Assembly (NCBI GenBank): GCA_964528095.1
Contig: CAZGSG010000352.1
Span: 1 to 6,203 of the forward strand
Source of the DNA: CAZGSG01 sp964528095
GTDB taxonomy: Bacteria > Bacteroidota > Bacteroidia > Chitinophagales > Chitinophagaceae
Reading direction: 5' to 3'
DNA: 6,203 bases
Under the pieces are notes generated by a model. It was not told the DNA's origin, did no database searches, and saw nothing but the letters and a program-made list of their open reading frames with translations. Shown here piece by piece: positions 5,395 to 6,203 of the stretch. Position 1 is the stretch's first letter; every line of letters begins with the position of its first letter. A program made the translations under genes and the position numbers.

Positions 5395-5811
5395 ATGACA
5401 AAAGAGGAAATATTGCGGGAATTGGCCCAGGAGACCTGGGTCGCCTTGAAACCCTCTCCCGTACACGGAATTGGCGTGTTTGCCATTCGTGATATCCCAA
5501 AGGGCTGCCGGACGATCTTTTCGCACAATGTAGGTGAATGGATAAAACTGCCGGTGGCCGATGTAGAACAACTGCCCGGGCATTCCAGGTCGATTGTGGA
5601 GACTTATTGTTTGTACGATGAGGAACACTATTATGTTCCGGACTATGGTTTTAAGGTAATGGACATGGTTAACTACCTTAATCATTCCTCTTCGCCCAAT
5701 ATCATTTCCGTAAAGGATGGGGAATATTTTGAAACAATTGTTGATATTGCCTCAGGCACAGAGTTACTGGTTAACTATGATTCGATCGTCAGTGTTGAAG
5801 GATATGATTGA
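5395..5811 (+). CDS. Compact SET-domain protein, probable protein-lysine methyltransferase
   Basis: The 138 residues consist of almost nothing but the SET fold, which transfers methyl groups from S-adenosylmethionine to lysine side chains. The N-terminal SET motif is SPVHGIGVFAIRDIPKG (21-37). The pseudoknot signature NYLNHSSSPNI (93-103) holds the N96-H97 pair that binds the cofactor. The second half of the pseudoknot, ASGTELLVNYD (119-129), carries the catalytic-type tyrosine Y128. No pre-SET or post-SET cysteine cluster is present, as usual in bacterial stand-alone SET proteins. The region between 45 and 85 (GEWIKLPVADVEQLPGHSRS, then YCLYDEEHYYVPDYG) is the SET-I insert that normally helps choose the substrate. 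The protein is cytoplasmic. It lies directly after the lysine-rich mini-gene, probably in one transcript, and converges on the LytTR regulator with only 40 bases between. Confidence 0.9.
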   Translation: MTKEEILRELAQETWVALKPSPVHGIGVFAIRDIPKGCRTIFSHNVGEWIKLPVADVEQLPGHSRSIVETYCLYDEEHYYVPDYGFKVMDMVNYLNHSSSPNIISVKDGEYFETIVDIASGTELLVNYDSIVSVEGYD

Positions 5812-5851
5812 ATTGGGGTAGGTAGATCGTTTTTTAGCAACTGCAACATGA

Positions 5852-6203
5852 TCATCTTTTAAGAAATTTTCCTTTTAAGAGTTTCTCCATTACTTCTTCC
5901 TTCAGGTTACGGCTCACCGGGATCCGGTGCTGTCCAATACGAATTTCGTTGCCTTCAATACTTTCAATGCGGGATGCGGCAATAATGTATGATTTATGCG
6001 TTTTTACGAATTGAGTAACCGGCAGATAATCTTCAACTGATTTAAACGTGAGATAGCTGATATATTTTTTATCAATGGTATGAATGACCACGTAATTCTG
6101 TAAGCTTCTGCAAAGAGGATGTCATTAAAAAAGATCTTTACCAGTTTGGTATCGGCTTTTATAAAAAAGAAATCGGGTTGTGCCTGCGTTTTTTCTACTG
6201 AGT
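5852..6203 (-). pseudogene. LytTR-type response regulator, C-terminal part, split by a one-base frameshift (runs off window)
   Basis: The minus strand encodes a LytTR DNA-binding domain in two frames. From the window edge to about 6103 one frame reads QPDFFFIKADTKLVKIFF then NDILFAEA. From about 6103 to the stop at 5852-5854 a second frame reads LQNYVVIHT, then SYLTFKSVEDYLP, FVKTHKSYIIAASRIESIEG and IPVSRNLKEEVMEKLL. Joined, they give the canonical LytTR core, in which 'ILFAEALQNYVVIHT' is the usual central strand. One base (most simply a T in GC-T-TTA) is missing at 6102-6103. Unshifted translation ends at TAA 6004-6006 after about 30 wrong residues, and the second frame is closed upstream by TGA at 6122-6124. 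The best start in that second frame is a GTG at 6091, which would omit the first LytTR strands. The N-terminal receiver domain would lie off the window. It is either a real pseudogene or an assembly error. Confidence 0.85.

Noticed and set aside
5359..5685. Minus-strand 108-codon open frame
   Set aside because: It is antisense to the SET gene, whose motifs are unmistakable.
5812..5851. Searched the gap between the convergent SET and LytTR genes for a shared terminator
   Set aside because: There is a short T run (5830-5835) but no stem of useful length before it on either strand.

Overview
The window looks like chromosomal DNA from a Bacteroidota bacterium, most likely near the Chitinophagaceae/Sphingobacteriia. 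The signs are moderately AT-rich genes, few Shine-Dalgarno sequences, a TAnnTTTG-type -7 box, a short Crp/Fnr regulator, a small secreted beta-barrel protein, and a LytTR regulator of the type common in that phylum. No tRNA, rRNA, CRISPR array, transposase or phage gene is visible.

Left part (1-1217). A divergent pair faces outward from about 140 bases of shared upstream DNA. On the minus strand is the N-terminal part of an App1-type (DUF2183) phosphatidate phosphatase-like protein, cut by the window edge. On the plus strand is a complete diacylglycerol-kinase-family lipid kinase. If both act on the classic substrates, they run the phosphatidate/diacylglycerol interconversion in opposite directions. 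A small imperfect palindrome lies on the kinase stop codon.

Middle (1296-3411). A small secreted outer-membrane beta-barrel protein and a Crp/Fnr-family regulator lie on the minus strand. The regulator has a good TAnnTTTG promoter box, with an inverted-repeat cluster just upstream that could be its operator. On the other side of that cluster, on the plus strand, are a doubtful two-helix membrane mini-protein and an overlapping 140-residue orphan that resembles a degenerate GHKL/HATPase fold. The plus-strand unit ends at a strong intrinsic terminator.

Right part (3412-6203). An exported metal-dependent amidohydrolase carries a fused C-terminal SnoaL/NTF2-like domain. Next comes a 51-residue, very lysine-rich protein, followed 18 bases later by a compact SET-domain protein (probable protein-lysine methyltransferase). 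This tiny pair is the most interesting part of the window: the basic peptide is a natural candidate substrate for the SET enzyme. Converging from the right is the C-terminal half of a LytTR-type response regulator, split by an apparent one-base deletion that would remove most of its DNA-binding domain.

The genes do not form one obvious pathway. The window reads as several short transcription units: lipid phosphorylation, envelope protein plus regulator, a possible sensor remnant, an exported hydrolase, a methyltransferase with its possible target, and a regulator.
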